Part shown: in pieces, positions 46,733 to 58,636 of the stretch
How the letters are laid out: every line of letters starts with the position of its first letter
Numbering within the stretch: position 1 is the first letter of the stretch
From: Ochotona curzoniae
Taxonomy: Eukaryota > Chordata > Mammalia > Lagomorpha > Ochotonidae
Reading direction: 5' to 3'
Length of the DNA stretch: 64,000 nucleotides
Assembly (NCBI RefSeq): GCF_017591425.1
Contig: NW_024466459.1
Coordinates: forward strand, 3,968,001 to 4,032,000
Position numbers and translations under genes: made by a program
Notes under the pieces: generated by a model
Databases searched by the model: none
What the model saw: only the letters and a program-made list of their open reading frames with translations
What the model was told of the DNA's origin: nothing

Positions 46733-48004
46733 CATGATTCCCTTTGCTCTATTGCTTCCTCTCTTCTGCCCAGGCCTGGCAGCACCTCCCCGAGACCAGT
46801 GAAAAGTTCATGCCTAAAGCAGAAGAGGATGCTGGCCACAGAGCCCTCCACTGCTCTCTGACTCAGCACTCACCGTCTTTATCCCTGAATCCTGCCACAG
46901 GCACGCTTTTCATTGAGCAGTTGACACAATTGTTTTGGGAAAGACGAACTAATCACATTATTTGCCCAGGGAGTCAGTCTGCCATAGCGTCTGCCATAGC
47001 AAGGCCACATGGGCCATTTCTCACAGCATCCAGAAGAGCCCTTTTTGCTCAGAGGTAAACTCCACAAGCTGCTGCTCCCGGCGTCTCCTACTGAGGCAAA
47101 GGCTACGGCTACAGGCCAAGACATGTTCATGCTGAGCATGGAAGGATCCAGCCAGTCAGGCGCATGGCTGCTGGAAGCAGCAGGTCCCAGCCTGCGGATC
47201 AGCGTGCCGAGGGAAGAAAGCTGCTGCTACTGGGAGCAGAGGACTTTCAGACAGTCAGAAGAAGAAACTGAGACTGCAACTGGAACTTCCCTGGGAGGCA
47301 CAGAAGTTACATGAAAGAATCTGTGCCTGGTTTTGACCAGATGCAGCCCATCAAACAAAGAGTAGGCTTCATCTTGGAAAGTGGTGAGGAGAAATCCAGG
47401 AGAGGGTGTGGCCAGGATGTCTTGAGTTTCAGAGAAAGAATCTCAGATTGATAGGCAAAGCCTCAGGTTTAGTGTTACGCAAACAGTCTTGCTGGTGCTG
47501 CCTCTGACGCAGGAGGCCTGGTGCAAGAACCAACATGCAGGCTGCTGTGTGTCTTTAAGACAGCCATGGTGTCTGAGTCGAGACTTGCTGTAGTTCCAGC
47601 TGGTCAACAGCAGCTCTGGGACTTTTTTTTCAGAGGCTAAGAAAAATACAACCAATAATTAAAGTCATGTTTTCCATTATTAATAACAACAAACAAAGCC
47701 ACCACCAATTCAATCCCACATGTCTAGTCTCATATGAAACTTTCCACAGGAGGGGCTCATCTGGTAAGAACAGTATCAAATTTCTTCATTAAAAAGTTAC
47801 TTTTGACATCTAACTCATGTCCAACAAATCACCCTTAGGGCTTACAAACCAGCAAAATTCTACCTAAGTTTGCTCCTCTTTTTTCTCCATAAGCTACCTG
47901 GAACATTCTTTTCAAGCAATACCTGAGCTCAAAAGACAAATGAAATATGCTACCAGAAGGAGCCCAAAAGTGGCACATCAGTTTGGGAGAGGCTGAAAGC
48001 TAGA

Positions 48005-48084
48005 CCAACCAGTCAACCAACCAGTCAACCAGCCAACCAACCAAAAAACCTGCCATAAGCCAGCCAACCAACCAACCTACCAAC
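48005..48084. repeat. (AACC)n-type low-complexity repeat
   Basis: AACC/CAGTC/CAGCC units repeat irregularly, as in 'accaaccagtcaaccaacc'. It is simple sequence, not a CRISPR array or telomere repeat. Confidence 0.85.
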
Positions 48085-48253
48085 AAAACTATCAGAGCCT
48101 CTAGGCTAAGGTAACTAAGCTACCTGTTTCAATTTTGAACTTTGTCATGTTTGGGTATTCTGCACACTATGGCAATTCCAGAGTCAGAGCCAAAATCTGA
48201 GAGCTTCAGCTCTGTCTGTGCCACAAGGAGGAAATTTTTGAAAAAGTTACTTA

Positions 48254-48605
48254 GGGCCCAGCGCTGTGGCCTAGTGGCTAAAGTCCTTGCCTTGAATGTG
48301 CCAGGATCCCATATGGGTGCCAGTTCTAATCCCGGCAGCTCCACTTCCCATCCAGCTTCCTGCTTGTGGCCTGGGAAAGCAGTCAAGGATGGCCCAAAGC
48401 CTTGGGACCCTGCACCCACATGGGAGACCTGGAAGACACTCCAGGCTCTTAGCTTTGGATGGGCACAGCAGCAGCCATTGCGGTCACTGGGGAGTGAATC
48501 ATTGGATGGAAGATCTTCCTCTCTGTCTCTCCTCCTCCTCTCTGCATATCTGACTTTGTAATTAAAGTAAATAAATCTTTAAGAAAAAAAAATACATATA
48601 TATAA
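48254..48605 (+). repeat. CSINE, young subtype, with target-site duplication
   Basis: Full-length copy flanked by GAAAAAGTTACTTA (48240-48253) and GAAAAAGTTACCTA (48606-48619). Confidence 0.94.
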
Positions 48606-49769
48606 GAAAAAGTTACCTAACTGATTTTCCCTAAGCTGCTTCTGGGGGCGATAGCAGTGTGGTTGATGCTGGGTGTTCCTAGTCATGCTATTGTGAGCAG
48701 GAAATCAGATAAAGGTCAAAGTGCCTTGAGGTATTTGAATCTTTACATATGTGAGTGCTGTGGGAGGGGCTTGGGAATTCCCTTCCTCTCCTGTAACACA
48801 AGGCCTGAAAACACCCCACTGCTTTATCTGTAAGAAAGGATTTGTATCTATCTGTTGTCTATGGATGATGACACGGAGGAGAGTTGTGTAATAGAACTCT
48901 GTGTGTGGTGTCATCCTTTTTAGAAAATTAACCCAAGGTTTAGCCATCAAGCAATATGACTGATCTTTAAATAAACAAATCTAAGTGGGTGTTGCCCCAT
49001 CCTGAATAGTGAGTAGTCATCCTGGCAAGCACAACACTTATTTAAATATTTCCTGTCACTCCAAAAAAAAAAATCTTTTAAACTCTTCTTTTGGAACCAT
49101 TCCTAGAGCCTCTGGCACATACTTTTGAATATGTCTGAGGGTGACACATTTTTGTTCTTGGTGGATAATCCTCATTTTTGTAAACAGCGCCCAGTTATTT
49201 GGCAGGAAGTGTGGTAAATAAGCTAAGCCAGATCGTTGTTGTTGTTGTTATTGCAAATAAACAGTGACTGCAAGATAGGAGTCCATCTTTCAGTTTCCAC
49301 TGAAGCTCCAAGTACTAGATTTCAAGACCAGCAATTTTGTTGGGAAGGAGGTGCTGTTCCCTATGGTGGCAAGAGAAAAATTCACTCAGAAAAATATTTT
49401 TAGTCACACCTTTAGTTATTTACCATGAGGGCCTATTTGCAAGAATGCCCTCTGACCTACTTTATCTCAAGCTTTGAGAAAGGAAAGAGCAGCTAGCACT
49501 AGGCATCTCTTTCAGGAATTTTATCACAGCTGCAGGGGGCAGCCAAAGCCCTTGTTTGCAAATAGATTAACTGGCTAGCAACAATACAGATGTTTCCAAT
49601 ATAGTAACATCTGGGGCTGTAGGAAAAAGCATTATAACTATTAGACTGTACATTTTCTTTAGAAGTTTGGATTTTTTTTTGCAGTTATGAAACAATAAAG
49701 TTAAAATGTCCCTGGTATCAACACAATGTGACGTGAAGTGACTGCTCCATTAGAAGTGCATCTGGTACA

Positions 49770-49952
49770 GGCAACTGCAATCGTAAGGGACAGGACGCCA
49801 GCATCCCAGGTAGAGTGTCTGAGTCCTGGCCACTTCATTTCCCACCCAGCTCCTTGCTAATGTGCCTGGCACATCTGCTTGGGCAACCTGGATGGAGTTC
49901 CCAGTAAGCCAGCAGATGGGAGATCTTTTTCCCTGCCACCCTGCCTTTCAGG
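49770..49952 (+). repeat. CSINE, old with internal deletions
   Basis: 'gccagcatcccaggtagagtg', 'cacccagctccttgctaatgtgcctgg' and 'cctgcctttcagg' occur in order. Confidence 0.68.
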
Positions 49953-49984
49953 ACTGCATCCCTCCGCATGGCTAACGGCATGGG

Positions 49985-50560
49985 TAGACCACATTCTGCT
50001 TACTCCCTTATTTAGCGATGACTACTTGGTTTATCTTCACTCTATAGCTATTCTGACTTGTGACTATGGACACAGGGATACAAGATTTTTATGTGGATAC
50101 CTGTTTTTGATTCTTTGAGATCCATATCCAGGAATAGAATGGCTGGGTAGTATGCCAAATTTTATTTATTTGTTTTTTTTTAATTGGAAAGTCAGATATA
50201 GAGTGAAGAGCAGAGACAGAGAGGAAGATCTTCCATTCCATGATTCACTCCCTAAGCACTCCCACAATGGCCAGAGCTGCGCTGATCTGAAGCCTGGAAC
50301 CAGTGCCTCCTCCTGGTCTCCCACATGGGCACAGGGTCCCAAGGCTTTGGGTCATCTTCCACTGCTTTCCCAGGCCACAAGCAGGGAGCTGGATGGGAAG
50401 AGGGGCATCTGGGATTAGAACTAGCACTCACATGGGATCTCAGCCTGCGCAAGGTGAGGCCTCTAGCCGCCAGGCTACCACACCGAGCCCTAGGATGGCA
50501 ATTCTATGTTTAACCTTTGGAGAACCCACTAAACTTCCAACTCATTTTTTAGGCTTACAA
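49985..50560 (-). mobile_element. L1 fragment, minus orientation, interrupted by a SINE
   Basis: 49985-50158 and 50491-50560 are the two parts of one antisense L1 ORF2 end ('gatccatatccaggaatagaatggctgggtag' continuing as 'ggcaattctatgtttaacctttgg'). A minus-strand SINE (50159-50490) sits between them, flanked by a diverged duplication (TAGTATGCCAAATTTTAT versus TAGGATGGCAATTCTAT). Confidence 0.72.
50159..50490 (-). repeat. CSINE inserted in an L1
   Basis: Complete minus-strand copy sitting between two parts of one L1 fragment. Confidence 0.92.
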
Positions 50561-52438
50561 TTTACAAGGTATCTTGATGACCACTTAGAAGTTGGACAGC
50601 TATGGCCAAACCCCAGGTCTGGCCAAAAGAAGTCTCTGCTTTCAGAAACACTGGTTCCAGCAGCCACGTTCACTGCATCTGAGCCGAGCCTGCTCCGAGA
50701 CAAGGTTGCACAGAGAGATCGGTACAGCTTTTTCTGGCATTGTACATGTCACAACATGAACTGGCTAGGCAGGAACAGCTCCTGCCTTCCAGGCACCCTT
50801 CGCCTTCCATTATGTTACACACAATTTGGAGAAAAGCGAGATGAATGCCAACTGGCCCAATATAGAGGCTCCTCCCTCATCTTGCCAAGTTTAGATTGGC
50901 ACCTATAGAGAATGCAGCTGGGACTGCCATCCGATCTTGGGCAGAGCTGGCCCTTAGATGGCAGGGTCTCCCTGAACAGTAGCTGGGACTAAAGATCCAC
51001 CATCCAGTGTAGGCTTACACTTTGCCTGACAGTATCACCGGCAATTTTTCTTCTTTGGGGGCAGAGGCTCCCACCTGTTGGTTTCTTTGCCAAATGCCTG
51101 CAATGGCAGGGGCTGGGCTGAAGTCAGGGGCCAGGAATGGGCCCCAGCTCTCCCACATCAGTGGCAGGAAACCACATTTCTGTATCTCTCACTGTGGTCT
51201 CGCAGGCACTGGCAGGAGGCAGCACTGGCAGGACGCGGCAGGCAGGAGGTAGCTGCAAGTACTGACCTCGGGTCCTGGCTGCGAGGAAGACGCGGTGGCC
51301 CAGTGGTTTAGCCAAATGCCTGAGCCGCGCCCATTGGCTCGGTCCCCAACAAAGCCACAGCTGGGGAAGGGAGCTCCCCTGCTTGCAGACAGCGTGCCCC
51401 ACGTCCTGGCCAGAGCACCAGGAGACACTCCTACTCCAGGCACTGCAGTCAGCCGCGACTGAGTCACGAGGCTTCTTGGTGACTGACTCAAGCCCCAGCC
51501 AAGTAACCCAGGAACATTGATTTCTATCTAAACTTAAACCTGCTCCTTGGCAGGTCAGAGCTGACCTTTGACCCCAACTGCCTATCACCTAGGAGGCTTC
51601 TGAGGGTTGGGGGCCCAAACCAAGACGTATCACACTGCATGGCCAAAACACAGGGACAGTCGGACGTGGCCTTTTGCACCTGACACTCAGTACTAAGTAC
51701 GAGGAAGACAGCTTCCGGGACCTTCGCTTCGCAGTCCCCGGCGGTCACTTGCAGCCCCTTCCAGGTGTCCTGGACTGAAACGACTGCTACGACATAGATG
51801 GGGCAAAAAAAAAAATAATAATAATAAGCCTCCCTTGACTGGTCACATCCTCTTCAATCTGGCAGGAAACTTAAAATGCGCCTGCTCCCATCCTCGGCCT
51901 GTCTGCTTATCTGCTTCCTCGCCGGGAAGACTGCCTCACAGTGTCCGGTCCAGGGGAATTTTCACCATGACCTCACCCCATTCGCCATTCGCGGCGTTTG
52001 GGGTGCAGCCGGGGACGCACACCCGGGAAGACATCGGCAACGCGGCCGGCCGTGACCGTCAGGTTTTATTAATATATATATACTTTTTTCACCTCACAAA
52101 CCAGAGCTGGGACTGCGGGGCGGCCACTGCCGACGCCAGGTCGCCCTCACGGCTGGGGAGAGCATCACGTCAGGCGAAATCTCGTCAAGAAAAGACACCC
52201 CCAAACTTCCCACGCTCGTGTCGGCTGCTCGGATAATTTCCGAGCTAAATGGCCCCGACGTAGGGCGCGGGGACGATGACGGCGGACGAGGCAGTGCGAG
52301 CGCCCAAGCAGCAAGCGGGTTCGGACCCGGCCGCCGCCTCCTCCAGGGTTCCCGGAAACAGCCCCGGCGCCCAGGAGTTGCGCGCTTTTAAAGGAAACAG
52401 AAAGTTGAGCTCGGCGGGCGCGCGCGCCAGGCGGCCCC

Positions 52439-52447
52439 TCACGTGAC
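52439..52447. promoter_or_regulatory. GNA13: Palindromic E-box TCACGTGAC
   Basis: TCACGTGAC is the preferred core for USF and MiT/TFE bHLH-ZIP factors. It lies about 380 bp upstream of the GNA13 ATG within the CpG island, where such factors commonly bind. Confidence 0.5.
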
Positions 52448-52795
52448 CGCGGCTCCGGGCGCGCGCCCCTTCCTCCCCACGACCAACGCACGCAAGGCCG
52501 ACCGCGAGCGCGTGACTCGCCGGGCCCGGAGGCGGCGTGCGTGCGCGTCCCCGCGAGCCGGCGGGCGCGCGCACGCCCCGGGGGCCACCGCCCCTCCCGG
52601 GCCCGCCCTCCTTTCCCCTCCCCTCCCCGGTTCGCCTAGCCCGCCCTGCCCGGCCCGCCCTTGCGAGTCAGTTCTCTGGTTCCCTCCCTCCGCGGGCGCG
52701 CTCGGGCCGCCGCAGCGCTCCCCGCCCTCGAGCCGCGGTGCCGGAGCCGCCCGCCGCCCGCGAAGGAGGTGGAGGGAGCCGGAGGGGCCCGCCGA

Positions 52796-52822
52796 GGCGG
52801 CGGCGGCGGCGGCGGCGGCGGC
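52796..52822 (+). repeat. GNA13: (GGC)9 tract in the GNA13 5' UTR
   Basis: Nine uninterrupted GGC triplets end three bases before the start codon. They are in frame with GNA13 and would read as polyglycine if translation began upstream. Confidence 0.85.
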
Positions 52823-52832
52823 AAGATGGCGG
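52823..52832 (+). promoter_or_regulatory. GNA13: YY1-type motif over the GNA13 start codon
   Basis: AAGATGGCGG is the canonical activating YY1 site. It includes the GNA13 ATG, so the same bases serve as Kozak context and as a likely transcription factor site, as in many housekeeping genes. Confidence 0.6.
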
Positions 52833-53108
52833 ACTTCCTGCCGTCGCGGTCCGTGCTGTCCGTGTGCTTCCCCGGCTGCGTGCTGACGAGCGGGGAGGCC
52901 GAGCAGCAGCGCAAGTCCAAGGAGATCGACAAATGCCTGTCCCGGGAGAAGACCTACGTGAAGCGGCTCGTGAAGATCCTGCTGCTGGGCGCGGGCGAGA
53001 GCGGCAAGTCCACCTTCCTCAAGCAGATGCGGATCATCCACGGACAGGACTTCGACCAGCGCGCGCGCGAGGAGTTCCGCCCCACCATCTACAGTAACGT
53101 GATCAAAG
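52826..53108 (+). CDS. GNA13: GNA13 coding exon 1 (residues 1-94, P-loop)
   Basis: The ATG at 52826 begins [18 protein letters not shown], the N-terminus of G-alpha-13, the heterotrimeric G protein that couples GPCRs to RhoGEFs (p115-RhoGEF, LARG, PDZ-RhoGEF) and RhoA at the plasma membrane. Visible features are Cys14 and Cys18 (the known palmitoylation sites), the basic N-terminal helix that contacts G-beta-gamma, and the nucleotide-binding P-loop GAGESGKS at residues 55-62. The exon ends TIYSNVIK plus the first base of Gly95, at donor AAAG|GTGCGG (53109). The start was chosen by family length and by the strong context (A at -3, G at +4). The exon lies in a large CpG island. Residue 19 is Val, against Leu in human as I recall. 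The frame is intact. Confidence 0.98.
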
Positions 53109-55404
53109 GTGCGGGGCCCTGGGGGCGCGGAGACCCCGGGGGTGCGGTCACGGGGCCGGACACCGCCCGCGTCCGCTCGGGTGGGGGGGACCCGGCCGAG
53201 GACCGGGCCGCGCAGGGCGAGAAGGGGGCGCGCCCCGGGGCTCGGCTTCTGCCCGGCCCGCCCGAGTGCCCTCGCCCCTTAGGGGAGAGGGGAGACGATG
53301 CCCGGAGGCACCTGAGGAGGGTGGGGGGGTCACGGCTGGACCCGCTCACCCCACCCCGACCGCTGGCCTCGCCCCCTCCAAGTGGAAAGTTGGGGAGAGC
53401 CAGGTGCCATGGGCTCTGCGGGGTGGCCTCTCCCGGAGTCCTGCCTGCAGATGGGGCACGAAGACCCGAGAGAGGGGTCCCAACCCCACAGCCCGCCCCG
53501 GCCGCCTCTGGCCCGCCCGGGTGGGGTGATCCGAACGCAGAAGGTCTGGTGCGCTCCCGGCTTCCCTGGGCCGCCTTCTGAGCGAGTTCTGGAACTGTCG
53601 CAGTCAGGAAACTTTTGCCTCAGACTCTTGTCAAGGGCGTAAGAGTGACAGCCCTTGGGGCTTTCGGGGGTCCAGGATGTGGAAGCTGGAGGGTGTCACT
53701 TTGATGTCGTAGCCTCAGGAAAGCCTAGACCCATACCTTTTCGGGTTCTCGCCCGGTTGTCCCGATCCGCCACCAGGCTCTATGTGCTGTGTGCCGGTTG
53801 CACACCCTGTCCTTTTATGCTGAATAACTGGGCAGGGAATGGGGTACCAGCGCTGCCTTTTCTGTTTGTACCAAGTTGTGTAGGCATTGGAAGACTGGCC
53901 TAAAAGGAATGCGGGTTGTGCCCAGGTCAAGTCGGTGACTTACTGTTAGGTAGGCTAATGGGCTCCGTTCCTTTTTGACAGTGTTGTTCAACTTAAACCG
54001 TGTTGTTTGGGGGGTGGTGTGCACATGATCTTTTATTTCTGGACGGTCAAGGAAGTTGAGAAGATAGCCTCTGTTTTGGCATTTGAAAGATAATCCGCAC
54101 TCCATTTTCTTGAGTTGGGTCTTTTCCACAGAGAAGACTTCTTGGCCAAATGGAGCGTCTGCACCTGGTGTGTCTGGTGCGCCGCGGTTCTGTCTGGGGA
54201 GCTGCGTGTCCAGGAGTTTGCTCAGATGCTTGATCTGGGTTGCTTCCTATTGCAAGTATTCTGAGCAGTTTTTCAGTGGGATTTTTGTCCAGGAAGTAGA
54301 GAAGCTGCTGCTTCAGGTCACTCCCCCACCCCTCAGGGCTTATGTAGAGCTGCCCAGAGGGGAAGGCATTGTGGGGTGCTGGCTGGAGAAGTGAGGCTGG
54401 GAGCTTACCCACAGGCAGCGCTCAGCCCTGGAACCTGTGCAGGTGAGCTGTACAGAAGAGCTGTGTTTCGCCTGCTGTGACGTTTAGGACAAAGCTCTAG
54501 GCCCGAGACTGCTTGCTGGTCTTCTCTTGGAGGTACTGCAGTGCAGCACAACTTCATGTCATGGTCGTCAGTAGATGCAGCTTGTGCACTGCCACTGGCT
54601 CTGGAGGCTGGAGACCAGCTGGGTCCTTCCACAACGCCCGCTTGGAGCACGGATGGAGAGGGGAGGCAGCTCATGTCACGCAAGCATTATTTCTAAACTG
54701 GCATGGTCAGGACATTAACAGCAAAATCATTTCTGGATTATCCAAATAGTTGACTGGCTAAGAGCCACGTGACTGTCAGGTGCACCAGAGGTAGCAGTTT
54801 ACCTGTAGAAATGTTGATTTTGCCCTGGGCCTTGTGAGTGGTAATTTGTTTGGGGGTGTTTTTGCAATTGGCCTTCCTCCCTGCTAGGGAGGTGTGAGAC
54901 CCCTGTGGCCCACACAGATTTGACCTGATGTGAGAGAGAGAAGCTGGGCTCCGGGACCAAGGGGATGGTGAACTGGACCAACTGGATGCTGAACTCTGGG
55001 GCTGCTTCTCACTGTGGAAGAGCTAAGTGTCTGTCAGCTTGCATGGTCGCCTTCATAGCTTGGACACGGGGCTCTGCAGCATCGTGTCTCTCTAGTTTTC
55101 TTCTGAGCACCATCAAGCCCAGAAGGCTCGTTACAAATTGCTACATGTTACAAAGTCCTTGGGAAGAACAGTTGAGCTGTTAGTATTTACTCTCCAATGC
55201 TCTAAGTTTACAACTTGAAGCAACTGTTTTTTGTTTTTTGTTTTTTTTAATATATATAGCTGAGAAGATCCTGGGAGCTGTTTTGATTTTGGTCTCTATT
55301 TTTGGAGGAGGACTGGAGTAGTTTAAGGAAATAATATTGAAATTAAAACTTGGGGTCATGTCTCATGATTCTTGTCCCATTTTCATTTGTCTTTTTGAAC
55401 AAAG
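53109..55404 (+). other. GNA13: GNA13 intron 1
   Basis: This 2.3-kb intron runs from donor GTGCGG to acceptor AACAAAG. The first 500 bp continue the CpG island; the rest is unique sequence. I recognise no SINE, LTR, L1 or RNA gene in it. Confidence 0.9.
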
Positions 55405-55631
55405 GTATGAGAGTGCTGGTCGACGCTCGAGAGAAGCTTCATATTCCCTGGGGAGATAATGCCAACCAGCTTCATGGAGACAAGATGATGGCGTTTGACA
55501 CCCGGGCCCCCGTCGTGGCCCAGGGCCTGGTGGAGACACCCATCTTCTTACAGTACCTTCCGGCTGTCAGAGCGCTCTGGGCGGATAGTGGCATCCAGAA
55601 CGCCTATGACCGGCGTCGGGAATTCCAGCTG
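55405..55631 (+). CDS. GNA13: GNA13 coding exon 2 (residues 95-170, helical domain)
   Basis: After acceptor ..TTTTTGAACAAAG (AG at 55403-55404), the exon completes Gly95 and reads GMRVLVDAREKLHIPWGD to RRREFQL (residue 170). It ends in phase 0 at donor CTG|GTAAGA (55632). Exons 1 and 2 together give exactly 510 coding bases. This is the all-helical domain that closes over the nucleotide. The Ras-like switch regions, the DVGGQ motif, NKTD and the C-terminal receptor-binding helix are encoded beyond the window. Compared with the human and mouse sequences as I remember them, residues 131-141 (PVVAQGLVETPIF) carry several changes, including Pro140-Ile141 where I recall Arg-Val. The flanking segments DAREKLHIPWGD and ADSGIQNAYDRRREFQL look unchanged from human. 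Confidence 0.97.
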
Positions 55632-56568
55632 GTAAGATTTTGTTCTTTTAAAACATCATGGTTTTATTTTTAAAATACTGACAAATGTCTAGCTTTAGCA
55701 CACTTTTTTCTTTTACTTCCACAGTACAGTTTGTCCAAAACTGCAAAAATGTAGCATCAGATACTGGGAGTGCTCTATGGTGAGGTTTTTAGTATGATAT
55801 TTAGCAAATAAGACAAATGTGGATTTGATGAACCTCTTATTCATTTTTCCTTTTTAAAAGTGAAGTTGTGATTTTCTTAGATTTTGCTCTCTTTTTCAAA
55901 ATCATTTTCTCCCTGTTTTGGCGATAAGGTCCTTTGAAGGTTTTTGTTCCATCAAGCAGTTTGTAATTTAATTGTTGCTACTTTGGATTAGATTCTGGGT
56001 TCTATTCGCCAAAGACCAGAGAGCTTGTGATAGAGAAATCAACTGTGTGCCCTTTCGAAGTGATTCGCATCTGAAGGGCTTCGCTATAAAATGTCTAAAG
56101 TATAGTCAAAAAGAAAACTGCTTAGAAAGTTTAATGATCTCACCAGCGCTGCCGGGTGTGGCCACCCCGGGAGGAACAGCCTGCAGTCTCTGCTGTCACA
56201 GTTTGTACTCAGGAGGAGGCTGGGTATTCAGTTACTGCAGAAGTGTTCCTGGTAACTTTGCAAAGCTGACACCTTCATCTTAGCTTTCTGTGACTTTTGG
56301 CTGTTACGTACATCATCATATGATTACAACTTGACTGTTCTTTTTCTTGTGTGTGTGTATCCGGTAACTTGCCCATTTCTGATACTCAAGGACTATCTCA
56401 CATTATTGTAAATAGTGAGCAACATTATATGTTAAAAACTGCAACTTGACAGGTGACTTTCAGCGAGTTCCCAGGTTTCTGATTCCTTTTGTTCTGTGGG
56501 GCTGTTGAGCTGTGTGACTGCCTCCAGTTCCACTGCCTCCAGTGCTGCTTATTTTCTTTAGTTCATTT

Positions 56569-56922
56569 TCTTTTTTTTTTAATAAGTTTTTAAAAAAGGT
56601 TTATTATTTATTTTTATTATAAAGTCAGATATACAGAGAGGAGGAGAGACAGAGAGAAAGATCTTCTGTCTGATGATTCACTCCCCAAGTGACCGCAACG
56701 GCCGGTGCTATGCCAATCCAAAGCCAGGAATCAGGAACCACTTCCAGGTCTCCCACGTGGGTGCAGCATCCCAAGGCTTTGGGCTGTTCTCAACTGCTTT
56801 CCCAGGCCACAAGCAGGGAGCTGGATGGGAAGTGGAGCTGCCAGGATTAGAAATGGTGCCCATATGGGATCTCGGCGTGTTCAAGGAGAGGACTTTAGCC
56901 GCTAGGCCACGCCACCGGGCCC
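56569..56922 (-). repeat. CSINE in GNA13 intron 2, with target-site duplication
   Basis: Young minus-strand copy flanked by AGTTCATTT (56560-56568 and 56923-56931). Confidence 0.93.
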
Positions 56923-58636
56923 AGTTCATTTGCTCAACAGTCCATGTTCTTTAAGCTTTCTTAGGCTCTGGAGTCATCTTTCCAAGGTCAGGGCAAAAGC
57001 ATGCATCTGTGATAAGCATCTAGTACATACTGACTGAATGAATAAATGAACAGCTGTGCACCTTGAAGTTCCTGTGTGAAAGTTCCATATTTGCCCTTTA
57101 CCATTTCATTAAAGTTGGGCTTTAGGGACTTTAAAAATTAGTGCAGTCATGTCCTGTCAAGATGGGCAGAAGGCACCGAGTGTATGTCATTCAGAGCACG
57201 CAGGTAGGGCTGCTGCATGGGACCTGTGTGTTGTTGACTTGAGGAGTCAAGAAGACCCCACGTGAAAGAGTCGAGGCCCAGACATTTGTTGCTCCACAGG
57301 AAAGAAGAGGGTGAAATGTAATTTTTAAACTTCTTGAAGACAGAGGTTTTTCTCTTGGGTAGTAGCCCTTGGCACAGGTCGTAGGTGCCCAGTAAATATG
57401 TTGCATGAATGACTTATGTCTGCCTTTGGAATGCTGTCTGGTGTTTGGCAGTGTTAGGTGCTCAGGAGGCACACCGCCTGTTTACAGTGAGCCTTGGGAC
57501 ATTGTCAGCCCTGCTCACCCACAGGGAGCCGGTCCGGAAGGGCCATCTCTTCTCGCCCTCTTGCATACAGTCCCATCTTCCCCTTAATGTGTCTGTCCTG
57601 GTACATCTTTCCTGGACCTCAAGGAAGTTTTGTTTGCACACCGCATGCATGGAACACATGGTCATTCTCTGTTACCTCTAACTCTCTTTGTGAAAGTCAG
57701 GACTAAGACTTCAGGTCAAACATAATTTCATTCTTTAATTCACTTCATTCATTCACACCCCCTGATTTTCTGCACACCCCACGAGTGTCTGTGTAGCCCT
57801 GTGGCAGAATGTCTCCTTACCAAGCCTGTATCTGGCCATTAGTCTTTATCCTTTCTTCACTTAGAGCAGTGGACTCAGAGTTGAATGTGACTGAATGCAG
57901 GTGCATCAGTTTCTCATCTGGGATGCTCAGTAAAGCAAGCCAGTTTCCGGATTGCAGCACCTGAGGGTCTGCAGGAGTCCGGAATGGGACGCAGGGATTA
58001 ATGTTAGCAGTAGGCAATGTGGTTGAGTTTGTTACGTGCCCCATGGCCACGCCTCCTGTGTCCACGGGCTTCCTCCTGGACAGGACCCCACACCCCGCGT
58101 CTTCCCTCTGTGCTTGCTGGTGGTCTGGGTGCTGCCCGCTTACCTTCGTGCATGGCCACGTCACTCACACGGGAGCATGTCTCTCACATACCTTTTTTTT
58201 TTTTTCTTTCTTACTCACATAGAGTGTGACATTTAAGTTTATTTCCTCATTTTTGTAAACCCTCTGAATTACAAAGATCTGCTAGGGAAAAAGTTGCTCA
58301 TCAAGTTTCTTCTGCAGAACATGAATTACTTATATATGCTAGTTGTATAATTTTCTGAGATAGGAAGCCCTTGTATGTTTATAACTTGTGTTCTTATGTT
58401 TGACAGCATGTGCTCTTAGGTTTTGTATAAAAAGGATCAACATTGGGGAGATGGGAGGAATTATCAGATAAAGTACAAATCAGAGTTAGCTTTTCTGTTT
58501 CAGCTAGTTGACTATTGAACTTATTGAAAAAATTGAAAAAATAGTTGTTAAGTTCTTTGTGACATTTTGCTTAAAATGAGTGACTGCCCTCTTTAGTTTT
58601 TAGACAAGGGGTAGAGTTGTGACAGCAAAGCTTACA

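Larger units (their letters stand above)
43246..52079. other. Intergenic, GNA13-proximal part
   Basis: The gaps 44934-45722, 46733-48004, 48620-49769 and 50561-52079 show no gene or named repeat. A very diverged minus-strand SINE may be present at about 51058-51180. CpG density rises from about 51950 toward the GNA13 island. Confidence 0.8.
52080..53600. promoter_or_regulatory. GNA13: GNA13 CpG-island promoter
   Basis: The sequence changes abruptly from ordinary intergenic DNA to very GC- and CpG-rich DNA at about 51950-52200 and stays so through exon 1 into intron 1. No TATA box sits at a fixed distance from the start codon. There are many GC boxes (CCGCCC, CCCGCC), a palindromic E-box at 52439, a GGC tract just before the ATG and a YY1 motif over the ATG. 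This is a typical housekeeping-style promoter with dispersed starts. Confidence 0.85.

Noticed and set aside
48005..48084. Regular repeat that might suggest a CRISPR-like or satellite array
   Set aside because: Units are 4-5 bp, irregular and without spacers; simple-sequence DNA in a mammalian genome.
49530..49550. GCTGCAGGGGGCAGCC as a further CTCF site
   Set aside because: Only the GGGGGC core fits; the 5' part of the motif does not match well.
52439..53581. Long overlapping frames across the GNA13 CpG island on both strands, including a 306-codon frame
   Set aside because: Only 52826-53108 is GNA13 exon 1. The frame runs through the donor into intron 1, and the rest reflects GC composition.
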